Below are positions 38,359 to 47,618 of a DNA stretch of 64,000 nt, in pieces. Location of the stretch: contig NZ_LAYO01000103.1 of assembly GCF_000980875.1 (NCBI RefSeq), positions 36,609-100,608 of the forward strand, given 5' to 3'. Each line of letters starts with the position of its first letter. Within the stretch, counting starts at the first letter, position 1. The notes beneath the pieces were generated by a model. It did not search any database, had not been told where the DNA came from, and saw only the letters and a program-made list of their open reading frames with translations. Made by a program: the position numbers and the translations under genes. Source of the DNA: Leucobacter sp. Ag1. Its GTDB lineage: Bacteria; Actinomycetota; Actinomycetes; Actinomycetales; Microbacteriaceae.

Positions 38359-40932
38359 GTGCCCGGAGAGAACCTCACCCGCGCCGAGGCGCAGGAGCGC
38401 GCCGCCATCGTCACGTCCCGCAGCTACGCCGTCGCGCTCGATCTCGCGACCGGCCCCGAGCTGTTCCGCGCCGAGACCGTGGCGCGCTTCGACGCGACCG
38501 AGGGCGCTGCGACGTTCATCGATCTCATCGCCGAGCGCGTGCTGAGCATCGACCTCAACGGCCGCGCCATCGACCCCGCTTCCGCCTTCGCCGATTCGCG
38601 CGTGCAGCTCGACGGGCTCGCCGCCGAGAACGTGCTCACCATCGTCTCCGAGCAGCGCTACACGAACACGGGCGAGGGTCTGCACCGCTTCGTGGATCCC
38701 GCCGACGGCGAGGCCTACCTCTACACGCAGTTCGAGGTGCCCGACTCCCGGCGCGTGTTCGCGGTGTTCGAGCAGCCCGACCTGAAGGCCACGTTCCAGT
38801 TCACCGTCACGGCGCCCGCCCGCTGGAAGATGGTCGGCAACCAGCCGACGCCCGAGCCCGCGGCGGCCGGCGAGCGCGACGGCGAGGCGCTGTCGACCTG
38901 GGCGTTCGAGCCGACCCCGGTCATGTCGAGCTACATCACCGCGCTCATCGCCGGCCCCTACCGAGAGGTCCGCTCCGAGCTGACCAGCCGCGACGGCCGC
39001 ACGATCCCCCTCGGCGTCTTCTGCCGGGAGTCCCTGGCACCGCACCTCGACGCCGACTACGTCTTCGACAAGACGCGCGAGGGCTTCGCCTTCTTCGAGG
39101 AGCAGTTCGACTACGCCTACCCGTTCGACAAGTACGATCAGCTCTTCGTCCCCGAGTTCAACGCCGGCGCGATGGAGAACGCGGGCGCCGTGACCTTCAC
39201 CGAGGCCTACGTGTTCCGCAGCCAGGTCACCGACGCCATGCGCGAGCGCCGGGTCGTCACGATCCTGCACGAGCTCGCCCACATGTGGTTCGGCGACCTC
39301 GTCACCATGCGCTGGTGGAACGACCTCTGGCTCAACGAGTCCTTCGCCGAGTACATGTCGACGCTCGCGACCGCCGAGGCGACCGAGTGGAGCGACTGCT
39401 GGACCACCTTCGTCGCATCCGAGAAGTCCTGGGCCTACCGTCAGGACCAGCTCCCCTCGACGCACCCAATCGTCGCCCCCATCCGCGACCTGCAAGACGT
39501 GCTCGTCAACTTCGATGGCATCACGTACGCCAAGGGCGCGTCCGTGCTCAAGCAGCTCGTCGCCTGGGTCGGCCGGGAACCCTTCATGCAGGGCGTGCAC
39601 GACTACTTCGTGAAGCACCACCACGGCAACACCGAACTCCCCGACCTGCTGGGCGAGCTCGAGGCCCGTTCCGGACGCGATCTCGCCGGATGGTCGAAGC
39701 TGTGGCTCGAGACCGCGGGCGTGAACACGCTGCGTCCCGAGTTCGCGCTCGACGCGGACGGCCGGTACGCCCGGTTCGCGGTCCGGCAGACCGCGATCGA
39801 CGCGTATCCGACGCTGCGCCCGCACCGCATCGCGGTCGGCCTGTACGACACCGTGGGCGAGGGCGCGCAGGCGGTGGTGCGGCGGGTGCGGCGGATCGAG
39901 ATCGATATCGATGGCCCGCTGACCGAGGTCCCCGAACTCGTCGGGGTGGTGCAGCCGGATCTGCTGCTGCTCAACGACGACGATCTGAGCTACGCGAAGA
40001 TCCGTCTCGATGACCGTTCCCTCGCGACGGTCACGGAGGTTCTGGGCGGGGTGGAGGATTCGTTGGCGCGGGCGCTGCTCTGGGGCAGTCTCTGGGACGC
40101 GACCCGCGATGCCGAGTTCCCGGCGTCCCGCTTCATCGACCTGGTGCTCGCCCACATCGGCGCCGAAGACGCGTCGACGACGCTCCGCACCCTGCTGAAC
40201 CAGCTGCTCCTGGCGTCCGAGAGCTACGTCTCCCCCGCCCGGCGCACCGCGACCCTGGAGCGGGTCGCCGATGCGCTCTGGCAGTTGGCGGCCGATGCGG
40301 ACCCCGCCTCCGACCGGCAGTTCCAGTTCGTCCGCGCCTTCGCGCAGCTCGCCGCGACCCCCGACCAGCTCGATATCGTCCTCGCGCTGCTCGACGGCAC
40401 CGCTCCGCTCGACGGACTCGACATCGACACCGACCTCGGCTGGGAGCTGCTCATCGCCCTCGCCGCGGGCGGCCGCGCGACCCGCGAGGAGATCGAGGCC
40501 GCGCTGGCCGACGACCGCACCGCCACCGGCGAGCAGTCTGCAGCGCACGCGCGAGCGGCACTCCCCACCCCCGACGACAAGGCCGCGGCCTGGGCTTCGG
40601 TGTTCGACGCGAGCACGGCGTCCAACCTCATCGTGCGCGCCACGGCGATCGGGTTCACCCGGGCCGCCGACCTCGCCCTGCTCGAGCCGTTCGTCACCCG
40701 GTACTTCGACTCGATCTCGGACATCTGGGGCTCGCGCAGCCACGCGATCGCCGAGGAGCTCGTCGAGGGCTTCTTCCCGTCGCCCCTCGCCGACGAGCGC
40801 CTGCGCGCGGCGACCGCCGCCTGGCTCGACGCCTCCCCCGGTGCTCCGGCAGCCCTGCGCCGCCTCGTCTCCGAGCACCTGTCGGGCGTCGAGCGGGCGC
40901 TCGCGGCGCAGACCGCCGACGCGGAGGTGTAG
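38359..40932 (+). CDS. pepN: Aminopeptidase N
   Basis: An 857-residue M1 zinc metallopeptidase. The substrate-binding GAMEN motif (about 270-274), the zinc site HELAH (about 304-308) and the second ligand in NESFAEY (about 327) are intact, followed by the M1 C-terminal ERAP1-like domain. No signal peptide is present, so it acts on peptides in the cytoplasm. It starts at GTG 38359, with AGAAGGAG 5 nt ahead, and is followed directly by mscS. Confidence 0.97.
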   Translation: MPGENLTRAEAQERAAIVTSRSYAVALDLATGPELFRAETVARFDATEGAATFIDLIAERVLSIDLNGRAIDPASAFADSRVQLDGLAAENVLTIVSEQRYTNTGEGLHRFVDPADGEAYLYTQFEVPDSRRVFAVFEQPDLKATFQFTVTAPARWKMVGNQPTPEPAAAGERDGEALSTWAFEPTPVMSSYITALIAGPYREVRSELTSRDGRTIPLGVFCRESLAPHLDADYVFDKTREGFAFFEEQFDYAYPFDKYDQLFVPEFNAGAMENAGAVTFTEAYVFRSQVTDAMRERRVVTILHELAHMWFGDLVTMRWWNDLWLNESFAEYMSTLATAEATEWSDCWTTFVASEKSWAYRQDQLPSTHPIVAPIRDLQDVLVNFDGITYAKGASVLKQLVAWVGREPFMQGVHDYFVKHHHGNTELPDLLGELEARSGRDLAGWSKLWLETAGVNTLRPEFALDADGRYARFAVRQTAIDAYPTLRPHRIAVGLYDTVGEGAQAVVRRVRRIEIDIDGPLTEVPELVGVVQPDLLLLNDDDLSYAKIRLDDRSLATVTEVLGGVEDSLARALLWGSLWDATRDAEFPASRFIDLVLAHIGAEDASTTLRTLLNQLLLASESYVSPARRTATLERVADALWQLAADADPASDRQFQFVRAFAQLAATPDQLDIVLALLDGTAPLDGLDIDTDLGWELLIALAAGGRATREEIEAALADDRTATGEQSAAHARAALPTPDDKAAAWASVFDASTASNLIVRATAIGFTRAADLALLEPFVTRYFDSISDIWGSRSHAIAEELVEGFFPSPLADERLRAATAAWLDASPGAPAALRRLVSEHLSGVERALAAQTADAEV

Positions 40933-41841
40933 ATGCTGCAGACGGCCGAGAACACCGCGGGCGCGGCGATCCAGGACTTCCTGAAGACCTACGACGTGCC
41001 GCTCAACATCGTGCTGATCGTCGTCCTCGCGATCCTCGCGAACTGGATCCTGCGCAAGCTGCTCATGCGCGCGGTCAATCAGATCGTGCGCGGGGTCAAG
41101 AAGGCGCAGGACGTCGACACGACCTCGGAGATCCAGGCCGCGCCGTACGTGAACGCGCGGGCCGTGCAGCGCACGCGCACGCTCGGCACCGTCGGCCGAG
41201 TGGTCATCACATGGGTGATCGTGCTGACCGCGGTGGTGCTGATCCTCAGCAGCTTGGGGGTCAACCTCACCGCGGTCCTCGCTTCGGCCGGCGTGATCGC
41301 GGCGGGCCTCGCCTTCGGCGCGCAGAACATCGTGAAGGACGTGCTCAACGGCATCTTCATGGTGTTCGAGGACCAGCTCGGCATCGGCGACGTGGTCACC
41401 ATCGGCACGGTCAACGGCACCGTCGAGGACGTCGGGATCCGGGTCACCCGGGTTCGCGCCATGGACGGCACGCTCTGGTTTGTGCGCAACGGAGAGATCC
41501 TGACCCTCGGCAACGCCTCGCAGGGCTGGGGTCGGGCGCTCATCGACGTGACCGTCGCCGCCGACCAGGACCTCAGCCACGTCTCCGAGGTGACACTCGA
41601 AGCCGCCCGAGCGCTGCTCCACTCCGAGAAGTTCGCCCGCAAGGTCACCGGCGAGCCCGAGATCCTCGGCCTCGAGAGCGTCTTCGGCGACCGCGCCACC
41701 CTGCGCCTCGCGGTGCGCACGCGCCCGGAGGCGCAGTGGGAGGTCCAGCGCGGCATCCGCGCCGAGATCCGCCGTCGCTTCGCCGCCGAGGGTATCCAGC
41801 TCTCCGATCAGCTCCCCAATCCTCCCGGAGGCGCCAAATGA
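40933..41841 (+). CDS. Mechanosensitive ion channel, MscS family
   Basis: A 302-residue protein: a first membrane segment (about 16-40), a linker, two more segments (about 88-130) with the pore helix ASAGVIAAGLAFGAQNIVKD (the Ala/Gly-rich MscS TM3), and the beta and alpha-beta domains of the cytoplasmic vestibule. It senses membrane tension and releases solutes on osmotic downshock. The ATG follows the pepN stop with no gap; its stop overlaps the globin start by ATGA. Confidence 0.93.
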   Translation: MLQTAENTAGAAIQDFLKTYDVPLNIVLIVVLAILANWILRKLLMRAVNQIVRGVKKAQDVDTTSEIQAAPYVNARAVQRTRTLGTVGRVVITWVIVLTAVVLILSSLGVNLTAVLASAGVIAAGLAFGAQNIVKDVLNGIFMVFEDQLGIGDVVTIGTVNGTVEDVGIRVTRVRAMDGTLWFVRNGEILTLGNASQGWGRALIDVTVAADQDLSHVSEVTLEAARALLHSEKFARKVTGEPEILGLESVFGDRATLRLAVRTRPEAQWEVQRGIRAEIRRRFAAEGIQLSDQLPNPPGGAK

Positions 41842-42299
41842 GCGAACAACCGAGCCTCGCCGGACAGACCGATCCCCCGACGCCGCGCCTCACGCTTCGC
41901 TCCGCGGAGCAGGGCGCGGCGGTCACCGACACGGTCTGGGGTCAGATCGGCGGGAGCGAGACCTTCGAGCGCATCGTTCGCACCTTCTACCGCGGGGTGC
42001 GAGAGGATCCGGTGCTCGCGCCCATGTACCCGCAGGACGACTGGGACGGCGCCATCCGCAGGCTCCAGCTCTTCCTGGAGCAGTACTGGGGCGGCCCGAC
42101 CACATACTCCGAGGAGCGCGGACACCCGCGCCTGCGCATGCGGCACGCGCCGTTCCCCGTCACCCCCGATGCGCGCGACCGCTGGCTCGCGCACATGAAC
42201 GCCGCGCTCGACGAGGCCGCGCTCCCTCCGCTGCACGATGCCGCACTGCGCGACTACGTCGAGCGGGCCGCGTTCGCAATGGTCAACCGCTTCGAGTAA
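41838..42299 (+). CDS. Truncated haemoglobin, group II (HbO-like)
   Basis: A 153-residue protein with a globin of about 125 residues after a short N-terminal extension. It shows FYRGVREDPVLAPMYP, the Tyr/Trp-containing FLEQYWGGPTTYSEERGHPRLRMRH with the proximal His, and a C-terminal FAMVNRF. This is the HbO pattern, common in actinobacteria; roles in oxygen handling or nitric-oxide detoxification are proposed. It overlaps mscS by ATGA, the third gene of pepN-mscS-hbO. Confidence 0.92.
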   Translation: MSEQPSLAGQTDPPTPRLTLRSAEQGAAVTDTVWGQIGGSETFERIVRTFYRGVREDPVLAPMYPQDDWDGAIRRLQLFLEQYWGGPTTYSEERGHPRLRMRHAPFPVTPDARDRWLAHMNAALDEAALPPLHDAALRDYVERAAFAMVNRFE

Positions 42300-42545
42300 C
42301 CCGACGGAAGTCACGTTTCGGTCTCGTCTTTTGCGGTCCGCGCCGGTCGGAGGTAGCGTGGCACCCGTCTGGACACGCTCAACGGCGAGAGTGGCCAGAC
42401 CTCTTCTCGGCCGAACGGTCTCACGATCCGCTCCCTCGCGATCCGCTTCCCTGCGATCGGAAACCGCCGTTCCTGCGTGTCCGGCCTCCAACGGCGGATC
42501 CCCGGAGCCTACGATGCATGGACGATGACCTGAGGAGGCGCCATC

Positions 42546-43034
42546 ATGCAGCTCGGACTCCACTTCCGTCTGAACGACGAGAAGGCGGCGCAAGTGCTCG
42601 AGGCCGCCGGAGACGATGCGGCGCTGCGCACCGTTCTCGCCGAGCTCGAGGAGAACGAGGCCGAGTTCTCGCGCGCCTGCGAGACCGACAAGGCGTGGGA
42701 TCCGATCGCCTGCGCGATCGCGCCCGCGGGCGCCGACGACGCCTGGCCCGCGCGCGGCGTGATCGGCGGTGCCCGAGAGCTGCAGGACGACGACGACGAG
42801 TCACTGATCACGCACCTGAACCCCGGCGAAGCCGCCGAGGTGGCCGACTATCTCGACGAGCTGAGCGACGATGAGTTCTCGGAGGCGTACCGCGCCATGC
42901 CCGAGGAGCTCCGCAACCCCGAGTACGGCGACGACGAGGAAGCGTACGCGCTCGGCTGGCTCGACGAGCTGCGCGCCTTCTTCGCCGCGGCCCGCGCCGA
43001 ACGCCGGCACGTCATCTTCACCGTCTGGCACTGA
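42546..43034 (+). CDS. DUF1877 (YfbM-like) family protein
   Basis: A 162-residue acidic protein with the DUF1877 fold: FRLND near the start, the conserved KAWDPIACAI segment (WD near residue 52), and C-terminal YALGWLDELRAFFAAAR. No signal peptide is seen. The function is unknown. The 246 bp before it have no gene but contain a 15-bp near-tandem repeat, GATCCGCTCCCTCGC (42425-42454). Confidence 0.8.
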   Translation: MQLGLHFRLNDEKAAQVLEAAGDDAALRTVLAELEENEAEFSRACETDKAWDPIACAIAPAGADDAWPARGVIGGARELQDDDDESLITHLNPGEAAEVADYLDELSDDEFSEAYRAMPEELRNPEYGDDEEAYALGWLDELRAFFAAARAERRHVIFTVWH

Positions 43035-43077
43035 ACCCGCGGAGCCGCCGGAGCCGCCGGAGCCGCCGTGCGGCGGT

Positions 43078-43113
43078 GCGCGGTCGATGACACGGAGGCG
43101 TCATCGACCGCGC
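43078..43113. terminator. Bidirectional terminator
   Basis: A 14-bp perfect stem, GCGCGGTCGATGAC and its complement, with an 8-nt loop, between the DUF1877 gene and the convergent AlkD gene. It is preceded by three GGAGCCGCC repeats (from 43041). Confidence 0.8.
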
Positions 43114-43118
43114 CACGG

Positions 43119-43835
43119 TCAGCGCGCGGCGAGCACCGTCTCGCGCTGCTCGGGAGACAAGCGCTTGACCGCTTCGCGAATCGTGAGGCCCGAAGCGCGG
43201 GACGCACGAGGCAGGATCCAGTCGAAGACCAGCTCCGGACGCTTCCGCGAGGTATCGCGCAGCACCCAGCCGATGGCCTTCCGGATGAAGAACTCGCGCT
43301 CCTCCAGCATGCCGTCCGCGTAGCGGCCAAAGCGGTCGAAGTCCCCGCCGCCGGCGCGCAGCGCTTCGAGGTGCGCGAGTAGCACCGAGCGGCGGATCCA
43401 GAAGTCCGGATCCGCCGCGCAGCGGTCGAGCGTTCCGACGAGGCCGGGATCGCGCTCGACGAGCGGGCCCAGCACCGATCCCGCGAGCACGTCCACGAGC
43501 GCCCAGGTGCGCGATTCCCGGATGAGCCGCTCCAGCAGCGGAACGTCCTCGCTGCCGAGCAGGCCGACCGAGGCGACCAGCACCTCGACCGCTGCGGCCC
43601 GGCGCTCGTGCACCGGGACCGCCCAGAGCTCGGCCACCAGCGCAGTCGCATCGCCGCGGTCCAACCCTGCCCCGCGCAGCGCCCGCTTGACGACCGAACG
43701 GACCATCGGCACCGGAACCCCGTAATGCTCCAGCTCGCTCTTCAGGTAGGCGCGCTCCTGCTCCGCCCGGCCGGGAACGGATCGTTCGCGCAGTTCCGCG
43801 TCGATGCGCGCCGCCAGGTCCTTCGGATCGGTCAT
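43119..43835 (-). CDS. AlkD-like DNA glycosylase (DNA alkylation repair family)
   Basis: A 238-residue all-helical HEAT-repeat protein of the AlkD type, which excises positively charged alkylated purines. It shows the repeat pattern WALVDVLAGSVLGPLVERDP, then DFWIRRSVLLAHLEAL, and the C-terminal REFFIRKAIGWVLRDTSRKRPE (split here). The Trp and Asp in the DNA-contacting helices are retained. It follows the Cmx-like exporter by 37 bp on the same strand, so they may be co-transcribed. Confidence 0.9.
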   Translation of the reverse strand: MTDPKDLAARIDAELRERSVPGRAEQERAYLKSELEHYGVPVPMVRSVVKRALRGAGLDRGDATALVAELWAVPVHERRAAAVEVLVASVGLLGSEDVPLLERLIRESRTWALVDVLAGSVLGPLVERDPGLVGTLDRCAADPDFWIRRSVLLAHLEALRAGGGDFDRFGRYADGMLEEREFFIRKAIGWVLRDTSRKRPELVFDWILPRASRASGLTIREAVKRLSPEQRETVLAAR

Positions 43836-43872
43836 GGGGCCATCCTAGGGAGCAGCGGCCGCGTCGCCGGTC

Positions 43873-45045
43873 TCAGCCGTCGACCGGCCCGCCGCGTCCT
43901 CGACCCCCGCGAACGCCGCCGCCGCCGGTCCACCCGAGGAGCAACGCCACCAGCGCGAAGGCCGCGCTGGTCAGCGCAGGACCCGAGGGACCCGCGATGC
44001 CGAGCATCGCGCCTCCCGCGATGGGCCCGACGACAGCGCCGAGGTTCAGCGCAGCGGTCGCGAAGGATCCGCCCAGGTTCGGTGCCGATTCCGCGGTGCT
44101 GATCGTTCGCGCGACGAGCACGCTCCCGAGGCAGAAGGAGAGCGCACCCAGCGGAAGCACGAGCGTCCACACCGCGACGGAGCTTCGCAGCCCGGCACCC
44201 AGGAGCACCCAGCCGACCAGCGCGGCCGGGGCGACGCGACGGACCAGCGCTCCCCAGTGCCGGTCGCCGAGCCGTCCGGCCGCGAGCACTCCGATGCAGG
44301 CTCCTGCCCCGAACAGGGCAAGTACCGCGGGAATCGCCGCTGCCGGCATCCCTGCGCCGTCGGTGACCATCGGCGCCAGGTAGGTGAACGTGCAGAACGT
44401 CGCCGCGTTCGCGAGCGCGGCGAGGAGGATGAATCGGACCAGCACGGGGCGGCGCAGAGCAGACAGCTCCTCACGCAGCGATGCAACTGCCCGAGGTCCC
44501 GCCGCCGCCGGAGCCGCGACGAGGATTCCGCCGAGCGCGGGGAAGCACAGGCCCGCCACGATCCAGAGCGCTGCGCGCCACCCGAAGGCGTCGCCCACCA
44601 GGGCACCGGCCGGTACTCCGGCGATCAGCGCGACCGTGGTCCCGCCGAGGATAACCGCCAGCGCGCGGGTCCGCGAGCTCGGGGGAACCGCACGTGCCAC
44701 GGTCGAGAGCGTCACCGCGAGGAAGCCGGCGTTCGCGAGCGCCGCCACGACACGGGTCACGAGCAGCGTCTCGAAGTCGCCCGCGCACGCACCGACCGCG
44801 TGCGCGGCAATGAACAGCAGCAGGAACCCGCTCAGTGTCCAGCGCGGCGGGAGTCGCCGAGCCAGCACGGCCATGGTGGGGGCGCCGACGACCATGCCGA
44901 GTGCGAATCCCGAGGTCAGGAGGCCGGCAGCCCCGACGGAAACGCCGAGATCCGGAGCGATCCCGGGCAGCAGGCCCGAGAGCATGAATTCGGAGGTGCC
45001 CTGCGCGAACACCGCGAGGGCGAGGAGATATACCAGGAACGGCAT
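43873..45045 (-). CDS. MFS drug exporter, Cmx/CmlR family
   Basis: A 390-residue, 12-segment MFS protein. The start MPFLVYLLALAVFAQGTSEFM and the motifs GLLTSGFALGMVVGAP and RVVAALANAGFLAVTL match chloramphenicol exporters of the actinobacterial Cmx/CmlR/CmrA type. The ATG at 45045 gives the canonical N-terminus. Whether it exports chloramphenicol or another compound cannot be told. A hairpin and a short leader frame lie upstream (45119-45223). Confidence 0.88.
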   Translation of the reverse strand: MPFLVYLLALAVFAQGTSEFMLSGLLPGIAPDLGVSVGAAGLLTSGFALGMVVGAPTMAVLARRLPPRWTLSGFLLLFIAAHAVGACAGDFETLLVTRVVAALANAGFLAVTLSTVARAVPPSSRTRALAVILGGTTVALIAGVPAGALVGDAFGWRAALWIVAGLCFPALGGILVAAPAAAGPRAVASLREELSALRRPVLVRFILLAALANAATFCTFTYLAPMVTDGAGMPAAAIPAVLALFGAGACIGVLAAGRLGDRHWGALVRRVAPAALVGWVLLGAGLRSSVAVWTLVLPLGALSFCLGSVLVARTISTAESAPNLGGSFATAALNLGAVVGPIAGGAMLGIAGPSGPALTSAAFALVALLLGWTGGGGVRGGRGRGGPVDG

Positions 45046-45118
45046 GTGAATGAGTGTCTTTCCGAGAGAGGTCGAACGTGGGTTCGTTCGGCGCTCTCGG
45101 CAGCGCGAAGCGGGTGCG

Positions 45119-45154
45119 CACGCATTCCGCGCGGATCAGCGCGCGGAATGCGTG
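45119..45154. promoter_or_regulatory. Hairpin upstream of the Cmx-like exporter
   Basis: A 15-bp perfect stem, CACGCATTCCGCGCG and its complement, with a 6-nt loop, 74 nt before the exporter start. It could be an attenuator for the exporter or the terminator of the proline dehydrogenase gene ending at 45229; no T-tract follows on either strand. Confidence 0.6.
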
Positions 45155-45175
45155 GTGCGGTGTCGGAGGCTCGGG

Positions 45176-45223
45176 CTACCGATGCGCCGGCAGCCCTGCT
45201 CTGTCCGATTCGGGAAGACTCAT
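45176..45223 (-). CDS. Possible 15-residue leader peptide
   Basis: An ATG 5 nt after the proline dehydrogenase stop opens a short frame, MSLPESDRAGLPAHR, ending in TAG. It lies just ahead of the 15-bp hairpin at 45119-45154 and the exporter start. This order (short peptide, hairpin, exporter) is the layout of drug-inducible attenuators for chloramphenicol genes. A chance 16-codon frame is quite possible, and no strong ribosome-binding site is visible. Confidence 0.25.
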   Translation of the reverse strand: MSLPESDRAGLPAHR

Positions 45224-45228
45224 CTCGT

Positions 45229-46233
45229 TCAGCTTACGGCCACGGACGCTCCCGCCGTCGCACCACCGTCCTCGCGCGGTGCCCGGGCGAGACCCAGGTC
45301 CGCGAGCGCGAGGATCGCTCGCCCGGGATGCTCAGCGATGCGGTTGAGTACGTACAGCCACCACTCGGGCCCGTACACCACGTATTCCCGGGTGACGAAG
45401 CCCTCCGCCGCCAGCCCGTCGAGCAGCTCGACGCCGAGTCCCTGCAACGCCTCGAACTCGACGTGCTCGCCGCGCAGCTCCGCACCGAGATCCGTGCGGA
45501 GCCCACTGACCAGATCCGCGTCGTGCGTCGCAATGCGCACGGGGTGCCCCGCGCGCACGAGCGCGGCGACAGCGGTCCGATACGCCTGCAGCATCGGCGC
45601 CGAGTCGCGCGGGAACGCTACGCCCTCCGGTTCGAGGAACGCGCCCTTCACCACGCGGACCGGGCCCGGGCGACGCGCGACACGTGCGAGATCTCCGGGC
45701 GTTCGGTGCAGCCGCACCTGCAGCGTGATGCCGGTCTCAGGGAAATCGTGCGACAGCCGTTCCCAGAGGTCGAGCACCAGGTCGGTCCGGTCGGATCCCT
45801 CGGCGGAGATCAGCACCGAGGTACCCGCTTCGCGTGCCGCCTGCGCGATACGGCTCGCGTTCTCCAGTCCGAGCCGGGCCGAGACCAGGGCTCCGATGTG
45901 CGAGAGGTCGAAGCAGATGGTCGCCGGTCGCTCTTCCGCGGCGAGACCCGCCGCCAGATCGACCAGGCGCCGCGTCTCGCGCTCGGCCGTGCTGCGGCTC
46001 CGCACCGACTCCCCTACGAGCTCGACGCTGCCGAGGTGCCCACGTACGGCATTGGCACCGAGCAGCGCGATCGCGTCCGCCGCGGTATCGCCGGCGATGT
46101 ATCTGGCGGCGACGCGACGCAGGGCATGCGCAAGATCCGGTATCTCCAGCGCGCGCTGCTTGAGTCGCTCGTCCAACGCGAGCGATCGAAGGGTGTCGGA
46201 AGCGGACTGCAGCGTTTCGGGCGAGAGCATCAC
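45229..46233 (-). CDS. Proline dehydrogenase family protein
   Basis: A 334-residue TIM-barrel flavoprotein of the PRODH family. It contains RVVKGAFLEPE, IATHD and YGPEWWLYVLNRIAEHP, equivalent to the flavin and proline contacts. The second conserved arginine pair of the family (RR in xRRLxER) is changed to NR, so substrate preference may differ. It lacks the aldehyde dehydrogenase domain of PutA. It follows AraC and MarR genes on the same strand. Confidence 0.83.
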   Translation of the reverse strand: MMLSPETLQSASDTLRSLALDERLKQRALEIPDLAHALRRVAARYIAGDTAADAIALLGANAVRGHLGSVELVGESVRSRSTAERETRRLVDLAAGLAAEERPATICFDLSHIGALVSARLGLENASRIAQAAREAGTSVLISAEGSDRTDLVLDLWERLSHDFPETGITLQVRLHRTPGDLARVARRPGPVRVVKGAFLEPEGVAFPRDSAPMLQAYRTAVAALVRAGHPVRIATHDADLVSGLRTDLGAELRGEHVEFEALQGLGVELLDGLAAEGFVTREYVVYGPEWWLYVLNRIAEHPGRAILALADLGLARAPREDGGATAGASVAVS

Positions 46234-46286
46234 GAACCGATCCTCGACGAGCCGCGCGCCCCCGTCTTGAACGGGATTGCACGGAG

Positions 46287-47099
46287 CTACGCCCGATAGC
46301 TCCCCGGTGTGCTCGCGACGTGGGAGCGGAATACCCGGTGGAAGTGGCTCTGATCCGCGAAGCCGAGCTCGGCGGCGACACCCGCGAGCGTGCCGCCTTC
46401 ACGCAGCAGTCTTCGGGCGGCGTTGACCCGATGATCGTGGCGCCAGGAGGTCGGCGTCAGTCCCGTGGTCCGCTTCATGGCACGGATCAGCTGGAATCGA
46501 CTCATCCCGGCGAGTTCCGCGAGCTCGCCGAGCGCCGGCGCCGTCTCGTCATCGCGGAGCCGCGCGATCACTGCCCGCAACCGCGTGCTCGTCTCCGGGT
46601 CGGAGACCGGCGCCTCCCGGTGCAGCGGTACGGCTCGCGCGCATCGGCGCAGACCGTTCCGCAACTCGTCGCCGATGCGAGCCGGATCCGGGACTCCGCC
46701 CGCGAACAAGCGTTCGTTGAGCGCATCGAATCGCCGGTGCAGCCCGGGTACCCGGAACACCGAGATGGCTCCGAGCAGCCGCTCCGTCTCCCCTGCCTCC
46801 GGGCCAGCCGCGCCGAGCAGCTGCCGGATCCAGGACTGGTCCGCGTGGATCATCTGGTACTCCCAGCGTCCGCCCTCGGGGTTGCAGGCGTGCACGTGCC
46901 CTGCGGGGATGCAGAGCACATCGCCCGACCGGAGCTCGACGGCCCGGCCGCTCGCACCGGTGAAGCTCGACTCGCCGGCGTCGATCAGGCCGATCGAGAA
47001 GCGGTCGTGCGTGTGCGGCCGGTAGCAGGCGACCTCGCGGCAGGACCGTCGCGATTCCAGCTGCGGAAGCGCTTCGCTGCGCCAGAACTCGGCGGTCAC
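46287..47099 (-). CDS. AraC family transcriptional regulator
   Basis: A 270-residue protein with an N-terminal cupin-like sensor (about 20-95, YRPHTHDRFSIGLIDAGE) and a C-terminal AraC double helix-turn-helix (about 170-268), including ELAELAGMSRFQLIRAMKR and LGFADQSHFHRVF. The start is GTG 47099, overlapping the MarR stop by 4 bp (GTGA). It lies upstream of the proline dehydrogenase gene, a likely target. Confidence 0.92.
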   Translation of the reverse strand: MTAEFWRSEALPQLESRRSCREVACYRPHTHDRFSIGLIDAGESSFTGASGRAVELRSGDVLCIPAGHVHACNPEGGRWEYQMIHADQSWIRQLLGAAGPEAGETERLLGAISVFRVPGLHRRFDALNERLFAGGVPDPARIGDELRNGLRRCARAVPLHREAPVSDPETSTRLRAVIARLRDDETAPALGELAELAGMSRFQLIRAMKRTTGLTPTSWRHDHRVNAARRLLREGGTLAGVAAELGFADQSHFHRVFRSHVASTPGSYRA

Positions 47100-47596
47100 G
47101 AGGAGCCCTCGATGCTTCCGAACGCGTCCCGCTCCCGCAGCGCGACTACATGGGCGCGCTGCACGCTCGTGATGGTCTCGAGGAACCGCCGGACCGCTTC
47201 GAGCTCTTCCGTCGCGAAGCCCTCGGCGACGACCGCCGTGGACTCCGCGATGTGCGGGTCGATGAGCTCCCAGATCCGCCGGCCCGCGGTCGGGGTGAGC
47301 CTGACGATCAGCCGCCGCCCGTCCTCCGGATGGCGGGATCGCGAGACGTACCCGGCGTGCGCCAACCGGTCGAGCATCGTCGTCACGCTCCCCGAGGTGA
47401 GCGCCAGGCGATCCGCGATCTCGCGAGGGGTCAGCCCGTCGTCCCCCGAGTCCGCGAGCGCCTCGAGGCAGCGCTGGTCGGTGCGGTTCACCCCGAGGAG
47501 CCGAGCGGTCTCGCGGTCGAAATCGTCGACGGTCGATTGATAGTGCTGGATGGCCGGACCGAGCGCCGCGAGAGACTCAGGGATATTGCTTGACAA
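47096..47596 (-). CDS. MarR family transcriptional regulator
   Basis: A 166-residue winged-helix protein, with wing and recognition helix in LTPREIADRLALTSGSVTTMLDRLAHAGYVSRSRHPEDGRRL (split here) at about residues 55-95. The start is TTG at 47596, which lies inside the dyad GCTTGA-N3-TCAAGC, so the transcript may be leaderless or nearly so. It is first in MarR-AraC-proline dehydrogenase and divergent from the flavin monooxygenase gene. Confidence 0.9.
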   Translation of the reverse strand: MSSNIPESLAALGPAIQHYQSTVDDFDRETARLLGVNRTDQRCLEALADSGDDGLTPREIADRLALTSGSVTTMLDRLAHAGYVSRSRHPEDGRRLIVRLTPTAGRRIWELIDPHIAESTAVVAEGFATEELEAVRRFLETITSVQRAHVVALRERDAFGSIEGSS

Positions 47597-47604
47597 TCAA
47601 GCTA
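47586..47604. promoter_or_regulatory. MarR operator, site 1
   Basis: TTGCTTGACAATCAAGCTA: perfect inverted repeat GCTTGA-CAA-TCAAGC with matching flanks. It overlaps the MarR start codon. Site 2 has the same arms and flanks, 33 bp away (about three helical turns), so both sites lie on the same DNA face. Confidence 0.85.
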
Positions 47605-47618
47605 CCTCCGCTTCATGA

